Below are positions 1 to 9,121 of a DNA stretch of 64,000 nucleotides, one piece after another. The first letter of the stretch is position 1; the number at the start of each line of letters is the position of its first letter. The translations under genes were made by a program, and so were the position numbers. The DNA comes from Afipia sp. GAS231 (GTDB lineage Bacteria; Pseudomonadota; Alphaproteobacteria; Rhizobiales; Xanthobacteraceae): NCBI RefSeq assembly GCF_900103365.1, contig NZ_LT629703.1, positions 1,798,001-1,862,000 of the forward strand. Reading direction: 5' to 3'. The notes under the pieces are model-generated. The model saw only the letters and a list, made by a program, of their open reading frames with translations. It had not been told where the DNA came from and searched no databases.

Positions 1-2
1 TC

Positions 3-1370
3 GGTGCCGAAATCCCGCCCGAAGCGCGCACCGATCGCCAGGACCAGATGACGCCGATCCGGCCGGCGCTGGATCTCGCCGCCCGTGGCGACCTGCTCCG
101 ACGACGGCCGGATGCGCTTGCCGCCAACGTTCCCGCATCGCAAGCCTATATCGAGATCGGCAAGCGGATGATGCCGATCATCCTGGATACCCAGAAGGTC
201 ACGCTGGCGGGATTTCGGATCCTCGACCCCCGCGGCGTCGTGATCGCCGGCCGCGACGAGGTCGGCCAATCGCTTGCCCATATCGAGGAAGTGGCCACCG
301 CCTTGCAGGGACAATACCGTGCGGCATTGCGGATTCGTGTGCCCGACAAGATCCCGCCCCCGATCTATTCGATCAGCCGCGGCGTCGGCGTTCACGTGTT
401 TTCGGCGATGCCGGTGATCGTCAACAACCGGGTCGCGGGCGTCGTCTATACGTCGAGGACGCCGAGCAATATTTTCGACCACCTTTATCAGGAGCGCGGC
501 AAGTTCATTCTTGCCGGGCTCGCCGTCATGCTGGGAACCATCATCATCGGACTGGTCTTCTCCCGAACTATCACGCGGCCGATGCGCGAACTGGTCGATC
601 GCGCCGCGCGCATCAGCCGCGGCGATCGCGACGCATTCCGGCCGCTCGCCCACTACGGCACGCGCGAGTTTGCCCAGCTCTCGCACAGCTTCCTCGAAAT
701 GGCGCAGCAATTGTCGCGGCGGTCAGACTACATCGCGACTTTCTCGTCGCACCTCACCCATGAACTGAAATCGCCGCTGACGTCCATCAAGGGCGCGGCC
801 GAGCTGCTGCTGGATTCGCTGCAGAGCAAGACCGACAATCTCACCCGGATGGAGCAGAAGAATTTCGTCTCGAATATTCTGGGCGATACCGAGCGCCTCG
901 AAGCCATGACCCAGCGGTTGCGTGAACTGGCGCGTGCCGAAACCGCGCCGCACTGCGAGCATACCGAACTGGCACAGGTGATCGGAGGCCTGAAGAGCCG
1001 GTTTCCGACCCGCGCGATCGAGGCCACCGGTTGCCTCGAACGCTCGATCGGCATGTCCAGCGAGAAAGCGCTGATCGTGCTGTCGCACCTGACCGACAAT
1101 GCGATCCGTCACAATGCGAAACATGTGCGGCTGGAAGCCGTCGACGGCGACGCCACCGTCAGGATGACGGTGAGCAATGACGGCGATCCGATTTCCGAGC
1201 CGAACCGGGAGAAGATCTTCGACGCCTTCTTCACCACCCGCCGCGATACCGGCGGCACCGGAATGGGGCTCGCGATCGTCCAGGCCGTCATGACCAGCCA
1301 CGGCGGGTCGATCCGGCTGGTGCCATCAGACACCGGCGTCGCGTTCGAGCTTCAGTTTCCGGCCGCCTAG
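3..1370 (+). CDS. Sensor histidine kinase, 5' end outside the window
   Basis: The reading frame is open back to the first base, so the true start lies upstream. Counting from the first Met in the window (base 48), residues 1-150 look like an extracytoplasmic sensor region, 153-173 form a membrane helix and about 174-225 a HAMP domain. A HisKA domain follows with phospho-acceptor His238 in LTHELKSPL. The ATPase domain shows an N-box near 346-354 (LTDNAIRH) and a G-box near 402 (GGTGMGLAI). It should autophosphorylate and signal to a response regulator, probably encoded upstream. The single C-terminal ATPase domain without a receiver makes it an orthodox, non-hybrid kinase. The ligand cannot be told from the sequence. 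It ends head-to-head with the thiolase gene, with a palindromic repeat between the two stops. Confidence 0.9.
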   Translation, partial: GAEIPPEARTDRQDQMTPIRPALDLAARGDLLRRRPDALAANVPASQAYIEIGKRMMPIILDTQKVTLAGFRILDPRGVVIAGRDEVGQSLAHIEEVATALQGQYRAALRIRVPDKIPPPIYSISRGVGVHVFSAMPVIVNNRVAGVVYTSRTPSNIFDHLYQERGKFILAGLAVMLGTIIIGLVFSRTITRPMRELVDRAARISRGDRDAFRPLAHYGTREFAQLSHSFLEMAQQLSRRSDYIATFSSHLTHELKSPLTSIKGAAELLLDSLQSKTDNLTRMEQKNFVSNILGDTERLEAMTQRLRELARAETAPHCEHTELAQVIGGLKSRFPTRAIEATGCLERSIGMSSEKALIVLSHLTDNAIRHNAKHVRLEAVDGDATVRMTVSNDGDPISEPNREKIFDAFFTTRRDTGGTGMGLAIVQAVMTSHGGSIRLVPSDTGVAFELQFPAA

Positions 1371-1447
1371 CGTTTTCGAGCAAAGCATGTCCTCGGACTT
1401 GATCCGAGGGTGGCTACCGGTTCGCGTGAAGAAAACGCGTCAAATCA
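1371..1447. repeat. Palindromic intergenic repeat, family A, copy 1
   Basis: The ends CGTTTTC and GAAAACG are inverted copies, and the core shares GCTACCGGTTCGCG with the copies at 21093-21143 and 41618-41658. An inner inverted repeat, TCGGA-CTTGA-TCCGA, is present only in this longer copy. It sits between two convergent stop codons, where a transcribed hairpin could limit read-through. No open frame of note lies inside. Confidence 0.75.
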
Positions 1448-1462
1448 AATCCAACCCGCGTC

Positions 1463-2695
1463 CTAGATCCGCTCGATGATGATAGCCGGCGCCATGCCGC
1501 CGGCGGCGCACATCGTCACCAATCCGCGCCTGAGATCGCGCCGTTCCAGTTCGTCGAGCACGGTCCCGATCAGGATCGAACCGGTCGCGCCGATGGGGTG
1601 GCCGAGTGCAATCGAGCCGCCATTGACGTTGACCTTGTCGCGATCGAGCTTGAGGTCGCGAATGAATTTCTCGGCGACGACCGCAAAGGCCTCGTTGATT
1701 TCGAACAGATCGATGTCATCGATCGTGAGGCCGGCCTTGGCCAGCACTTTGCGGGCGGCCGGGACCGGCGCATTCAGCATCAGGGTCGGCGAGTCCCCCA
1801 TATTCGCCATCGCGACGACGCGGGCACGCGGCTTCAGGCCGTGCGCCTTGGCGTAGCTTGGCGAGGCCAACAGGATCGCGGCCGAGCCGTCGACGACGCC
1901 AGAGGAATTGCCGGCGTGATGCATGAAGGTGATGTCGAGGCCGGGATGTTTTTCGAGGATGAGATTGCGGTAGGTGGTGCCTTTATCATCCAGCGGATAG
2001 TCGGCGATTGCGGTAAAGGCCGGCTTCAGTCCGGCCAACCCTTCGAGGGTGGTCTGCGGACGCGGATATTCCTCGCGGTCGAGCGCGAGACTGCCGTCCT
2101 CGCGGGAAACCGGCACAAGGCTCTTGTCGAAATAGCCACCCTTGATCGCCGCTGCCGCCCGCTTCTGGCTTTCGAGGCCCAACTCATCGACGTCCTGCCG
2201 CGTGATGCCCTCGAGCGACGCCACCGCATCGGCGCAAACGCCTTGATGCGACTGCGGATGCCGGGCGCGCAGTCGGAGATTGCCGTTATCCATCATGAAC
2301 GGCCCCTCGCCGCGGCGGCCTTCCATCGACATCATCTCGGTGCCACCGGCGATCACGAGATCCTCGGAGCCGGACATGATCGCGTTGGCTGCCATGTTGA
2401 CGCTGGTGATGCCGGAACCGCAGAAGCGATCCAGCGTGACGCCGCTGGCGCGGACATCGTAACCGGCATCAAGCGCTGACATCCGGCCGAGATCGCCGCT
2501 CTGCGGGCCGCGCTGGGAACTGGTGCCCCAGATGATGTCATCGACATCGGCGGTGTTGATACCGGTGCGATCGGCGAGCGCGCGCAAGACCGTTGCGCCG
2601 AGTTGCTGCGGATGAATACCGGCCAGTGCGCCTTTGCCGGCCTTGCCAATGCCGCGCGGCGTCCTGCATGCGTCGATGATCAGCGCGTCAACCAT
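1463..2695 (-). CDS. Acetyl-CoA acetyltransferase (thiolase family)
   Basis: This 410-residue protein has the full thiolase set. The acyl-accepting Cys92 is in DRFCGSG, His366 is in GHPIGATG and the second catalytic Cys396 is in MCAAGG. Such enzymes cleave 3-ketoacyl-CoA with CoA, or condense two acyl-CoA molecules, in the cytoplasm. It is the last gene of a minus-strand set, 110 bp behind a TTT-type binding protein and a CoA-transferase. That context suggests the thiolytic step of a route in which the acid is imported, loaded with CoA and cleaved. The chain-length or branched-substrate preference cannot be read from the sequence. Confidence 0.93.
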   Translation of the reverse strand: MVDALIIDACRTPRGIGKAGKGALAGIHPQQLGATVLRALADRTGINTADVDDIIWGTSSQRGPQSGDLGRMSALDAGYDVRASGVTLDRFCGSGITSVNMAANAIMSGSEDLVIAGGTEMMSMEGRRGEGPFMMDNGNLRLRARHPQSHQGVCADAVASLEGITRQDVDELGLESQKRAAAAIKGGYFDKSLVPVSREDGSLALDREEYPRPQTTLEGLAGLKPAFTAIADYPLDDKGTTYRNLILEKHPGLDITFMHHAGNSSGVVDGSAAILLASPSYAKAHGLKPRARVVAMANMGDSPTLMLNAPVPAARKVLAKAGLTIDDIDLFEINEAFAVVAEKFIRDLKLDRDKVNVNGGSIALGHPIGATGSILIGTVLDELERRDLRRGLVTMCAAGGMAPAIIIERI

Positions 2696-2805
2696 GGTGT
2701 TTCCTTCGCGGTTTCTTGGACCCTGTTGATTGGCCGCATTTGCAGCCGATCAAGCGTCAAAGTCAATTCACCCTGCCCCGCACCCGGACACCTCCGATAT
2801 GCCGT

Positions 2806-3753
2806 TCAATCAACCCTGGCACCGGTCGCCTTGACGATTTCACCCCAACGCGAATATTCGCTTTTGATGAACGCGCCAAACCCTTCCGGCCCGGCCGTGC
2901 GCGGGATGACGCCGAGTGTTGCGAACTTCTCGCCGATGCCATCAGATTGGACGACCTTGATGATCGCGGCGCTGAGCGCCTCGACCCGATCCCTCGGCGT
3001 CGCCGCCGGAACCACGAAGCCGAGCCAGGCCGCCAGACCGAACCCCGGAAAGCCCTGTTCGGCCAAGGTCGGCGTATCGGGAAACGCCGGCACGCGCTGC
3101 GAATAGCCGCTCGCGATCAGCCGCAGGCCCCCGGACTGGATGAAAGGCTGGGTCACGGCCACGGTATCGATAGCGCTGTTCACCACGCCCGCCATCAGGT
3201 CCGTCATGGCAGGCGCGCTGCCGCGATAGGGAACATGCAGCATGGTAATCCCTGCGCGCCGCTTGAAGTCTTCCATGCCGAGATGCGACAGCGTGCCGTT
3301 GCCGGAAGACGCGTAGACGAACTTGTCCGGGTGCGCCTTGGCATAAGCGATCAGTTCCGGCACGGTCTTCACCGGCAAGGACGGATTGACCACCAGAAGC
3401 ATCGGCAAGTCGCAGATCAGCGCCACCGGCGCGAAATCCTTCAACGTGTCGTAGCCGACGGATTTATAGAGATGCGGATTGGCGACCATCGAGGCCAGCG
3501 GCGCCAGCACCATCGTGCGGCCGTCGCCTTGCGTATTGGCAAGCGCCGCCAGCGCGATGCTGCCGCCCTGCCCTGGCCGGTTCTCGACAATAAATGTCTC
3601 GCCCAGGATCGGAGCGATGCGTTCGGCAATCAGACGGGCGATGATATCCGTCGCCTGTCCCGGCGGAAAGCCGACGACGATGCGCGATACTTCCGCTGCC
3701 TGCGCCCCTGCCGCAAGGAAGATCGCCAGCGCGGCAATCATGATGCGCTTCAT
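2806..3753 (-). CDS. Tripartite tricarboxylate transporter (Bug/TctC-type) substrate-binding protein
   Basis: This 315-residue exported protein begins with a signal peptide of about 19 residues ending AQA-AEV. The mature N-terminus contains VVGFPPGQATDIIARL, the Bug/TctC pattern. Later the VPYRGSAPAMTDLMAG segment that contributes to the carboxylate pocket is visible. The family binds organic acids in the periplasm and normally delivers them to TctA/TctB membrane proteins. No tctA or tctB is present here, so it must use a distant transporter or act as a sensor. It starts 9 bp after the stop of the CoA-transferase gene and shares its operon, which supports a carboxylic acid ligand. Confidence 0.9.
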   Translation of the reverse strand: MKRIMIAALAIFLAAGAQAAEVSRIVVGFPPGQATDIIARLIAERIAPILGETFIVENRPGQGGSIALAALANTQGDGRTMVLAPLASMVANPHLYKSVGYDTLKDFAPVALICDLPMLLVVNPSLPVKTVPELIAYAKAHPDKFVYASSGNGTLSHLGMEDFKRRAGITMLHVPYRGSAPAMTDLMAGVVNSAIDTVAVTQPFIQSGGLRLIASGYSQRVPAFPDTPTLAEQGFPGFGLAAWLGFVVPAATPRDRVEALSAAIIKVVQSDGIGEKFATLGVIPRTAGPEGFGAFIKSEYSRWGEIVKATGARVD

Positions 3754-3762
3754 GGATCCCCC

Positions 3763-4992
3763 CTAGATAATGCCGATGCCGCGCAGCCGGATGATCTCTT
3801 CCGGCGTCAGACCCAGCGCAGTGTAGATTTCGTCATTGTGCTGGCCGATCGAAGGCCCGGCGCTGCGCACCGCGCCCGGCGTTTCCGAGAAGCGCGGCAC
3901 CACGCATTGCATGCGGACATTGCCGAGCTCCGGATCAGCCACGCTGACGATGGTCCCGCGCGCGATGAAGTGCGGATCGGCAAAGATGTCGGCGGCATCA
4001 TAGATCGGCGAGAAGCCGACTTCGTGGGCCTCGAATTTCACGCGCAGCTCTGCCAGCGTCAGCTTTGCAATCGCGCCGCCGACAATCGCGTCCAGCACGT
4101 CGCGGTTCTTCACCCGCGACGGATTGTCGCGAAATCTCAGATCAGCCAGCAGCCCTTCCAATTCAAGCGCGGCGCATAGCCGGACGAATATGCTTTGCGT
4201 TGAGGCCGCGATCGAAGCCCATTTCCCGTCGCCGGTCGCATAGATATTCCCCGGCGCGGCATATTGGCTGCGATTGCCGCTGGCAGTCCTGATAACACCG
4301 AGCTGGTCATATTCGATGGCGAGGAAGTCGAGCGTGCGCAGCATCGCTTCCGTCATCGAGCAGTCGATTTCCTGGCCGCGCGCCGCCGGCTCTTCTTTCA
4401 GCCTGTAGAGCGCCGACAGTACGCCAACCGCGCCGAACAGGCCGCCAATGGCATCCGAAATCGGATAGCCCAAATGCAGCGGCGAGCCGCCTTCTTCGCC
4501 GCACATGCGGGTGAAGCCGCTCATCGCCTCGAAGATTCGCGCAAAGCCGGGACGATCGCGATAGGGCCCGGTCTGCCCGAAGCCGGTGACGCGGAGGATC
4601 GTCAGTCGCGGATTGATCGCCTGCAGCCACTCCCGCGTGATGCCCCACTGATCGAGTGTGCCGGAACGGAAGTTCTCGATCAGCACGTCGCGATCGGCGA
4701 GCAACCGCGCCAATAACGCCATGCCGTCGGGTTTGCGCAGATCGAGCGAGATGCCCTTCTTGTTGCGGTTGGTGACTTTCCACCACAGCGGCACGCCGTT
4801 CTTGTGCGGCGCCAGTTCGCGAAGCGGATCGCCCTTGCCCGGCAATTCGACCTTGATGACGTCGGCGCCGAGATCGGCCAGCAAGGTCGCCGCGAACGGG
4901 CCGGCCACCACGGTCGACATATCGAGGATGCGCAAGCCGACCAGCGGGCCAGTGGCAGCGGGAGAAGCGGAGGATGCGGGTGAAGGTTTCAT
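3763..4992 (-). CDS. Family III CoA-transferase (CaiB/BaiF)
   Basis: The 409-residue product has the N-terminal CaiB signature GLRILDMSTVVAGPFA and LGADVIKVE. The catalytic aspartate is probably Asp180 in GYPISDAIGG, aligned by context to Asp169 of formyl-CoA transferase. Family members move CoA between carboxylic acids through an aspartyl-CoA thioester. It heads a minus-strand operon with a TTT-type binding protein and a thiolase, so it likely activates the imported acid. It is divergent from a LysR gene, with a 15-bp inverted repeat between them. The substrate is unknown. It is one of three CaiB-type genes in this window. Confidence 0.92.
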   Translation of the reverse strand: MKPSPASSASPAATGPLVGLRILDMSTVVAGPFAATLLADLGADVIKVELPGKGDPLRELAPHKNGVPLWWKVTNRNKKGISLDLRKPDGMALLARLLADRDVLIENFRSGTLDQWGITREWLQAINPRLTILRVTGFGQTGPYRDRPGFARIFEAMSGFTRMCGEEGGSPLHLGYPISDAIGGLFGAVGVLSALYRLKEEPAARGQEIDCSMTEAMLRTLDFLAIEYDQLGVIRTASGNRSQYAAPGNIYATGDGKWASIAASTQSIFVRLCAALELEGLLADLRFRDNPSRVKNRDVLDAIVGGAIAKLTLAELRVKFEAHEVGFSPIYDAADIFADPHFIARGTIVSVADPELGNVRMQCVVPRFSETPGAVRSAGPSIGQHNDEIYTALGLTPEEIIRLRGIGII

Positions 4993-5043
4993 GCCGGCAT
5001 CCTAGCCGAGCCCCAATCCATGCTGTAAGGTCATGCCTGATAA

Positions 5044-5058
5044 TTCAGAATTGCTGAA
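5044..5058. promoter_or_regulatory. Candidate LysR operator
   Basis: A perfect inverted repeat TTCAG-N5-CTGAA with a LysR-type T-N11-A core lies in the 80-bp gap between the divergent CoA-transferase and LysR genes. Its position fits autoregulation plus control of the divergent operon. This is inference from symmetry and place only. Confidence 0.5.
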
Positions 5059-5072
5059 ACGGCATATCGAGA

Positions 5073-6002
5073 GTGGAGCTGCGACACCTCAGGGCATTCG
5101 TCGAAGTCGCGACGCACGGCAGCTACGCCCGCGCCGCGACTGCGCTCGGCATCGCGCAGTCCGCGATGAGCCGGCAGGTCTCGGCGCTGGAGCGCGAGGT
5201 CGGCGGGAGGCTGTTTCACCGCACCGGGCGCGGTGTCGCGTTGACCGAGATCGGCGAACGGGTGCTGCCGCAGGGACGCGCGCTGATCGCCGACGCTGCG
5301 GCTTTCGAGCAGGCCGCCAAGAGTCCGCGCGGCCGGCCTTCCGGCGAAGTGACGCTCGGACTTGTGCCGGTCGCGTCGCGTACATTCGTCGCCGGCCTCA
5401 CTGCCCTGCTGCGCGACGACTATCCGGGGATCCGGCTGCGCGTGCTCGAAGGCTATAGCGGCCAGGTCGAGGAATGGCTCGCAGCGCAGCGGGTCGATAT
5501 CGCGGTCTATAATCGCTACCGCCGCGGCCGCGTCGCCAATGCCGAGGCGATCATGCGCGCGGACACCCACCTGATCATCCGCAGCAGCCACCCGATCGCG
5601 AAGGGCGCCGAGGTAGCGTTGCGGGCGCTGGCCGAAGTGCCGCTGGCTCTGCCGGTGCGGCCGAACAGCCTGACCAATCTCCTGACCGGGCTCGCCGCGA
5701 CCCAGCATTTCGAGCTCGATATCAGGCTGGAAGCCAGTTCGACCTCGCTGATCGGCGAGACCATCCGCGCCTCCGACCTCGCCACCATCTCGCCCGCGCA
5801 TGTATTCGCCCGCGAAATCGCTTCCGGCGAATTCAGCGCCGTGCGCATCGTGCGTCCGACCATCGAGCAGACCACCTGGATGTCGTTCGGTTCGCACCGG
5901 CCGCTGTCGGCGGCGGCCGAGATCGTGACGCGCCTGATCAGGAAACTGGCGCTGCAGCGGCGCGAACCGGCAGCGCGCTCCAAGCGGTCCACAAGCGGCT
6001 GA
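5073..6002 (+). CDS. LysR-family transcriptional regulator
   Basis: The first 60 residues form the winged helix-turn-helix typical of LysR (LRAFVEVATHGSYARAATAL, then QSAMSRQVSALE). The rest is the periplasmic-binding-like effector domain, 309 residues in all. Translation must start at GTG 5073, because an in-frame stop lies at 5055-5057 with no ATG between. It is divergent from the CoA-transferase/binding protein/thiolase operon, the usual layout of a LysR regulator and its target. The inducer is unknown, most likely the imported acid or its CoA ester. It could also influence the TRAP operon that begins 144 bp downstream on the same strand. Confidence 0.92.
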   Translation: MELRHLRAFVEVATHGSYARAATALGIAQSAMSRQVSALEREVGGRLFHRTGRGVALTEIGERVLPQGRALIADAAAFEQAAKSPRGRPSGEVTLGLVPVASRTFVAGLTALLRDDYPGIRLRVLEGYSGQVEEWLAAQRVDIAVYNRYRRGRVANAEAIMRADTHLIIRSSHPIAKGAEVALRALAEVPLALPVRPNSLTNLLTGLAATQHFELDIRLEASSTSLIGETIRASDLATISPAHVFAREIASGEFSAVRIVRPTIEQTTWMSFGSHRPLSAAAEIVTRLIRKLALQRREPAARSKRSTSG

Positions 6003-6146
6003 AGCGGACAGTCCTTCGGCCCTGCGTCCACCGGTTGTGAAGCCCACCGTTCTCAGCCGCGACGCCATCCTTGACGACGAATTTCCTTTATGCGCAGCTA
6101 TTTCAAACAACAACATGTCCCTTGGGAGGAATTCTTGGGAGGAGAT

Positions 6147-7178
6147 ATGGTCGCGCTTCTGCGAGCCCTTGCCGGTTCCGGCCTTCTGATTGCAACAACC
6201 GTTCTGGCACAGGCCGCGGACCCGGTGAAACTGCGCGTGGCCGACTCGTTTCCGAAGGGCCACTATCTGGTCAAGCTGATCCTCGAACCCTGGATGGAAG
6301 AGGTCACCAAGCGCACCAATGGCGCGGTGACCTTCGAGCACTATCCGGCCCAGCAGCTCGGCAAGGCGACCGACATGCTGAAGCTGACGCAGACCGGCGT
6401 CGCCGACATCGGCTATGTTGCGCCGGCCTATACGTCGGACAAGATGCCGGTCTCCGAAGTCGCAATGCTGCCGGGGGCGTTCGAGCATTCCTGCCAGGGC
6501 ACCCTCGCCTACTGGAAGCTGGCGCGGAACGGCGTGATCGCGGAGCAGGATTATACCGCCAACAATATCCGCCTGCTGCTGGCGGTGAGCCTGCCGCAAT
6601 ATCGCATCTTCACCGTCAAGCATCCGGTGAAGGACGTCGGCGACGTCACCGGCCTCAAATTGCGCTCCACCGGCGGCGCGCAGGACCTCACCTTGCGCGC
6701 GATCGGCTCGGTCCCCGTGCGCATGGCCGCCCCCGACGCCTATGAATCGCTGTCGCGCGGCACCATGGACGGGCTGCTGTTTCCGCTCGAGAGCGTGGTC
6801 GCCTATGGCGCCGACAAGCTCGTCAAATATGCCACCGACGGCGTCGGTTTCGGCAGCTTCATCGTTTCCTATTCGATCAGCGACAGCGCCTGGAAGAAGT
6901 TGACGCCGGAGATCCAGAAGGCGATGACCGACGTCGCCGACGAGATCATTCCGTCGGCCTGCAAGTCGGTGCAGAAGTCGGACGACGAGACCAAGAAGTC
7001 GCTCGAAGCCGCCGGCACTCGTTTCGAGACTCTGTCGCCCGAGGTCACCGTCAAATTCAAGGACCTGATGAAGGGCGTGGCGAAGACCTGGTCCGAGGGG
7101 CTCGATGCGCGCAGCAAGCGCGGCAGCGATGCGCTGAAGGAATTCGACGCAGCCATCGCCGCCATTCCCGCCAAATAA
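6147..7178 (+). CDS. dctP: TRAP transporter substrate-binding protein (DctP family), first copy
   Basis: I place the start at ATG 6147, preceded by GGGAGGAG at 6137-6144. This gives 343 residues with a signal peptide ending AQA-ADP. An in-frame ATG at 6090 would add 19 residues ahead of the signal peptide and lacks a good ribosome site. The mature protein has the DctP hallmarks: RVADSFPKGH at the start, EHYPAQQLGKA, and LKLRSTGGAQDLTLRAIG, in the region where the family's conserved arginine contacts a carboxylate ligand. It heads an operon with dctQ, dctM, a second binding protein and a CoA-transferase. That context points to import of an organic acid that is then activated with CoA. Confidence 0.93.
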   Translation: MVALLRALAGSGLLIATTVLAQAADPVKLRVADSFPKGHYLVKLILEPWMEEVTKRTNGAVTFEHYPAQQLGKATDMLKLTQTGVADIGYVAPAYTSDKMPVSEVAMLPGAFEHSCQGTLAYWKLARNGVIAEQDYTANNIRLLLAVSLPQYRIFTVKHPVKDVGDVTGLKLRSTGGAQDLTLRAIGSVPVRMAAPDAYESLSRGTMDGLLFPLESVVAYGADKLVKYATDGVGFGSFIVSYSISDSAWKKLTPEIQKAMTDVADEIIPSACKSVQKSDDETKKSLEAAGTRFETLSPEVTVKFKDLMKGVAKTWSEGLDARSKRGSDALKEFDAAIAAIPAK

Positions 7179-7235
7179 CCCCGGACCATACCGAAGCCTC
7201 AAACCGCTTCCCGAGCGCAGAGAACAGAGACCAAC

Positions 7236-7793
7236 GTGATCAAGGCAAGCCTGAGGGCTTTGACCGCCATCGAAAAGGTAACATCGGCGATCGCCGCATG
7301 CTTCATGTTTGCGATCATGATCATCGTCTTCAGCGACGTCGTGATGCGCTACGTCTTCAACCGGCCGTTCTCCTGGGCTTACGACCTGATTTCGCTCTAC
7401 ATCATGGCCGGCGTGTTCTTCCTGTCGCTGTCCGGCACCTATGCCGTCAACGGCCATATCAGCGTCGACATCCTGCTGCCGCGCTTTTCGGCCGCGATCC
7501 AGCGCCTGTGCATCATCATCTCGAACCTGGTTGGGCTCGCGATCTTCATTCCGATCACCTGGCTCGGCTATCAGCGCGCACTCGAAAATTTCACCTCCGG
7601 CGACGTGATGGCGGGCGCCATTCCCTGGCCGACATGGGCGTCTGCGGGGTTGGTCCCAATCGGGGCCGGCATTCTCGCGCTGCGGCTCGCCGTCCATCTG
7701 ATTGCCAACACTACAAGCCTGTTGACCGGCGAAGACCTGTTGCCGCTGCCGGCGATCGCGGGACATGGCGCTGAAAAGGCAGGCTTCGAATGA
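7236..7793 (+). CDS. dctQ: TRAP transporter small permease (DctQ family)
   Basis: This 185-residue membrane protein with four predicted helices starts at GTG 7236. The family pattern is seen in SDVVMRYVFNRPFSWAYDL near residues 30-50. DctQ pairs with DctM to form the sodium-driven membrane part of a TRAP transporter. Its stop overlaps the dctM start by four bases (ATGA), implying coupled translation and equal amounts of the two subunits. The C-terminal tail from about residue 160 is hydrophilic and should be cytoplasmic. Confidence 0.92.
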   Translation: MIKASLRALTAIEKVTSAIAACFMFAIMIIVFSDVVMRYVFNRPFSWAYDLISLYIMAGVFFLSLSGTYAVNGHISVDILLPRFSAAIQRLCIIISNLVGLAIFIPITWLGYQRALENFTSGDVMAGAIPWPTWASAGLVPIGAGILALRLAVHLIANTTSLLTGEDLLPLPAIAGHGAEKAGFE

Positions 7794-9079
7794 TTTCCGC
7801 TTTCATCCTCGGACTGCTGTTCTTCCTGCTGGCGATCGGCGTGCCGGTCGCATTCGCGATGGCGTTTTCCGGCGGGCTCGGCCTTTACCTGGTCGGCGGC
7901 TGGCCGATCCTGCTCGGGGTGTTGCAGACGACGCCGCTTTCGGCCGTAACGTCCTACGAGCTGATCACGATCCCGATGTTCCTGTTGATGGCCGATCTGG
8001 TGCTGCTGTCGGGTGTCGCCGACGACCTGTTCAAGACCGCCGCGGCCTGGGTCGGCCGCATCCCCGGCGGCCTCGGCATGGCAACCGCGCTCGCCGGCGC
8101 CGGCTTCGGTTCGATCTGCGGCACCAGCACCGCTTCCGCCGCGACGCTGTCCTCGACCAGCCTGCCCGCGATGATCCGCCAGGGCTACGAGCCGCGCATG
8201 GCGGCCGGCGTCGTCGCGATCTCCGGCACGCTGGCGATGCTGCTGCCGACCAGCGTGGCGCTGGTCATCTTCGGGCTGCTGGCCGAGGTCAACATCGGCA
8301 AGCTGCTGATCAGCGGCATCATCCCCGCGATTATCGTGACCATGATCATCATGGGGACGATCTATCTGCTGGTGTGGCTCGATCCGTCGCGCGCACCGAC
8401 CGTGAAGGCGGTGCCGTGGTCGGAGAAATTCGGCCTGCTCTGGCAGGTCAGCCCGATGGTGGTGCTGTTTTCGATCGTGACCGGGACCATCTATCTCGGC
8501 GTCGCGACGCCGACCGAAGCCTCGGCATTCGGCGCCTTCGGGGCGTTCTGCCTGGCCTGCTGGAAGCGCAAGATCAACATGACGTCGCTGTACGTGACGT
8601 TGCGGCATGCCGCGCAAGGCACCTGCATGATCGTGCTGATCATCATGTGCGCGCACATCTTCGGCTACTTCTTTACGCTTACGCAGGTCACGCAGAACAT
8701 CGTCGGATGGGTCGGCGCGCTCGACGTGTCGCGCTGGGTGATCATCACGCTGATCCTGTGCGGCTATATCGTGCTGGGCTCGTTCATGGACCAGATCGCG
8801 ATCCTGGTGCTCACGGTTCCGATCGTGCTGCCGCTGATCAAATCGCTCGGCTTCGACCCGATCTGGTTCGGCGTCATCAAGATCGTCACCGCCGAAGTCG
8901 GCATGATCACGCCGCCAATCGGGCTGAACTGCTTTATCGTGGCCCGCTACGCCGGACGTCCCGTCGGCGAAGTATTCCACGGTACTTTCCCGCACTTCAT
9001 CGCGCATCTGATCGCGATCGCTATTTTCGTGGCATTCCCGGACATCATCCTCTGGCTGCCGAACCACATGCAACACTGA
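7790..9079 (+). CDS. dctM: TRAP transporter large permease (DctM family)
   Basis: This is a 429-residue, strongly hydrophobic protein with about 12 helices. Conserved TRAP loops are visible: GFGSICGTSTASAATL near residues 105-120, the sodium/substrate region, and TAEVGMITPPIGLNCF near 365-380. DctM is the transport channel and works with the DctQ protein encoded just upstream, its gene overlapping by four bases. Two binding proteins flank the membrane genes, so this one channel could be fed by two periplasmic receptors. Confidence 0.95.
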   Translation: MISAFILGLLFFLLAIGVPVAFAMAFSGGLGLYLVGGWPILLGVLQTTPLSAVTSYELITIPMFLLMADLVLLSGVADDLFKTAAAWVGRIPGGLGMATALAGAGFGSICGTSTASAATLSSTSLPAMIRQGYEPRMAAGVVAISGTLAMLLPTSVALVIFGLLAEVNIGKLLISGIIPAIIVTMIIMGTIYLLVWLDPSRAPTVKAVPWSEKFGLLWQVSPMVVLFSIVTGTIYLGVATPTEASAFGAFGAFCLACWKRKINMTSLYVTLRHAAQGTCMIVLIIMCAHIFGYFFTLTQVTQNIVGWVGALDVSRWVIITLILCGYIVLGSFMDQIAILVLTVPIVLPLIKSLGFDPIWFGVIKIVTAEVGMITPPIGLNCFIVARYAGRPVGEVFHGTFPHFIAHLIAIAIFVAFPDIILWLPNHMQH

Positions 9080-9121
9080 AGAAGCCGTCGAGATAAACGG
9101 CCGATCCCTGGGAGATCCAAC

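Noticed and set aside
2716..4179. A 487-codon plus-strand frame opposite the TTT binding protein
   Set aside because: It is antisense to a gene with a signal peptide and family motifs. Its translation is Arg/His/Gln-rich and unlike any protein family.
5031..7766. A 911-codon minus-strand open frame across the LysR and first dctP genes
   Set aside because: Same reason: a shadow of real genes with clear motifs on the plus strand, with low-complexity composition.
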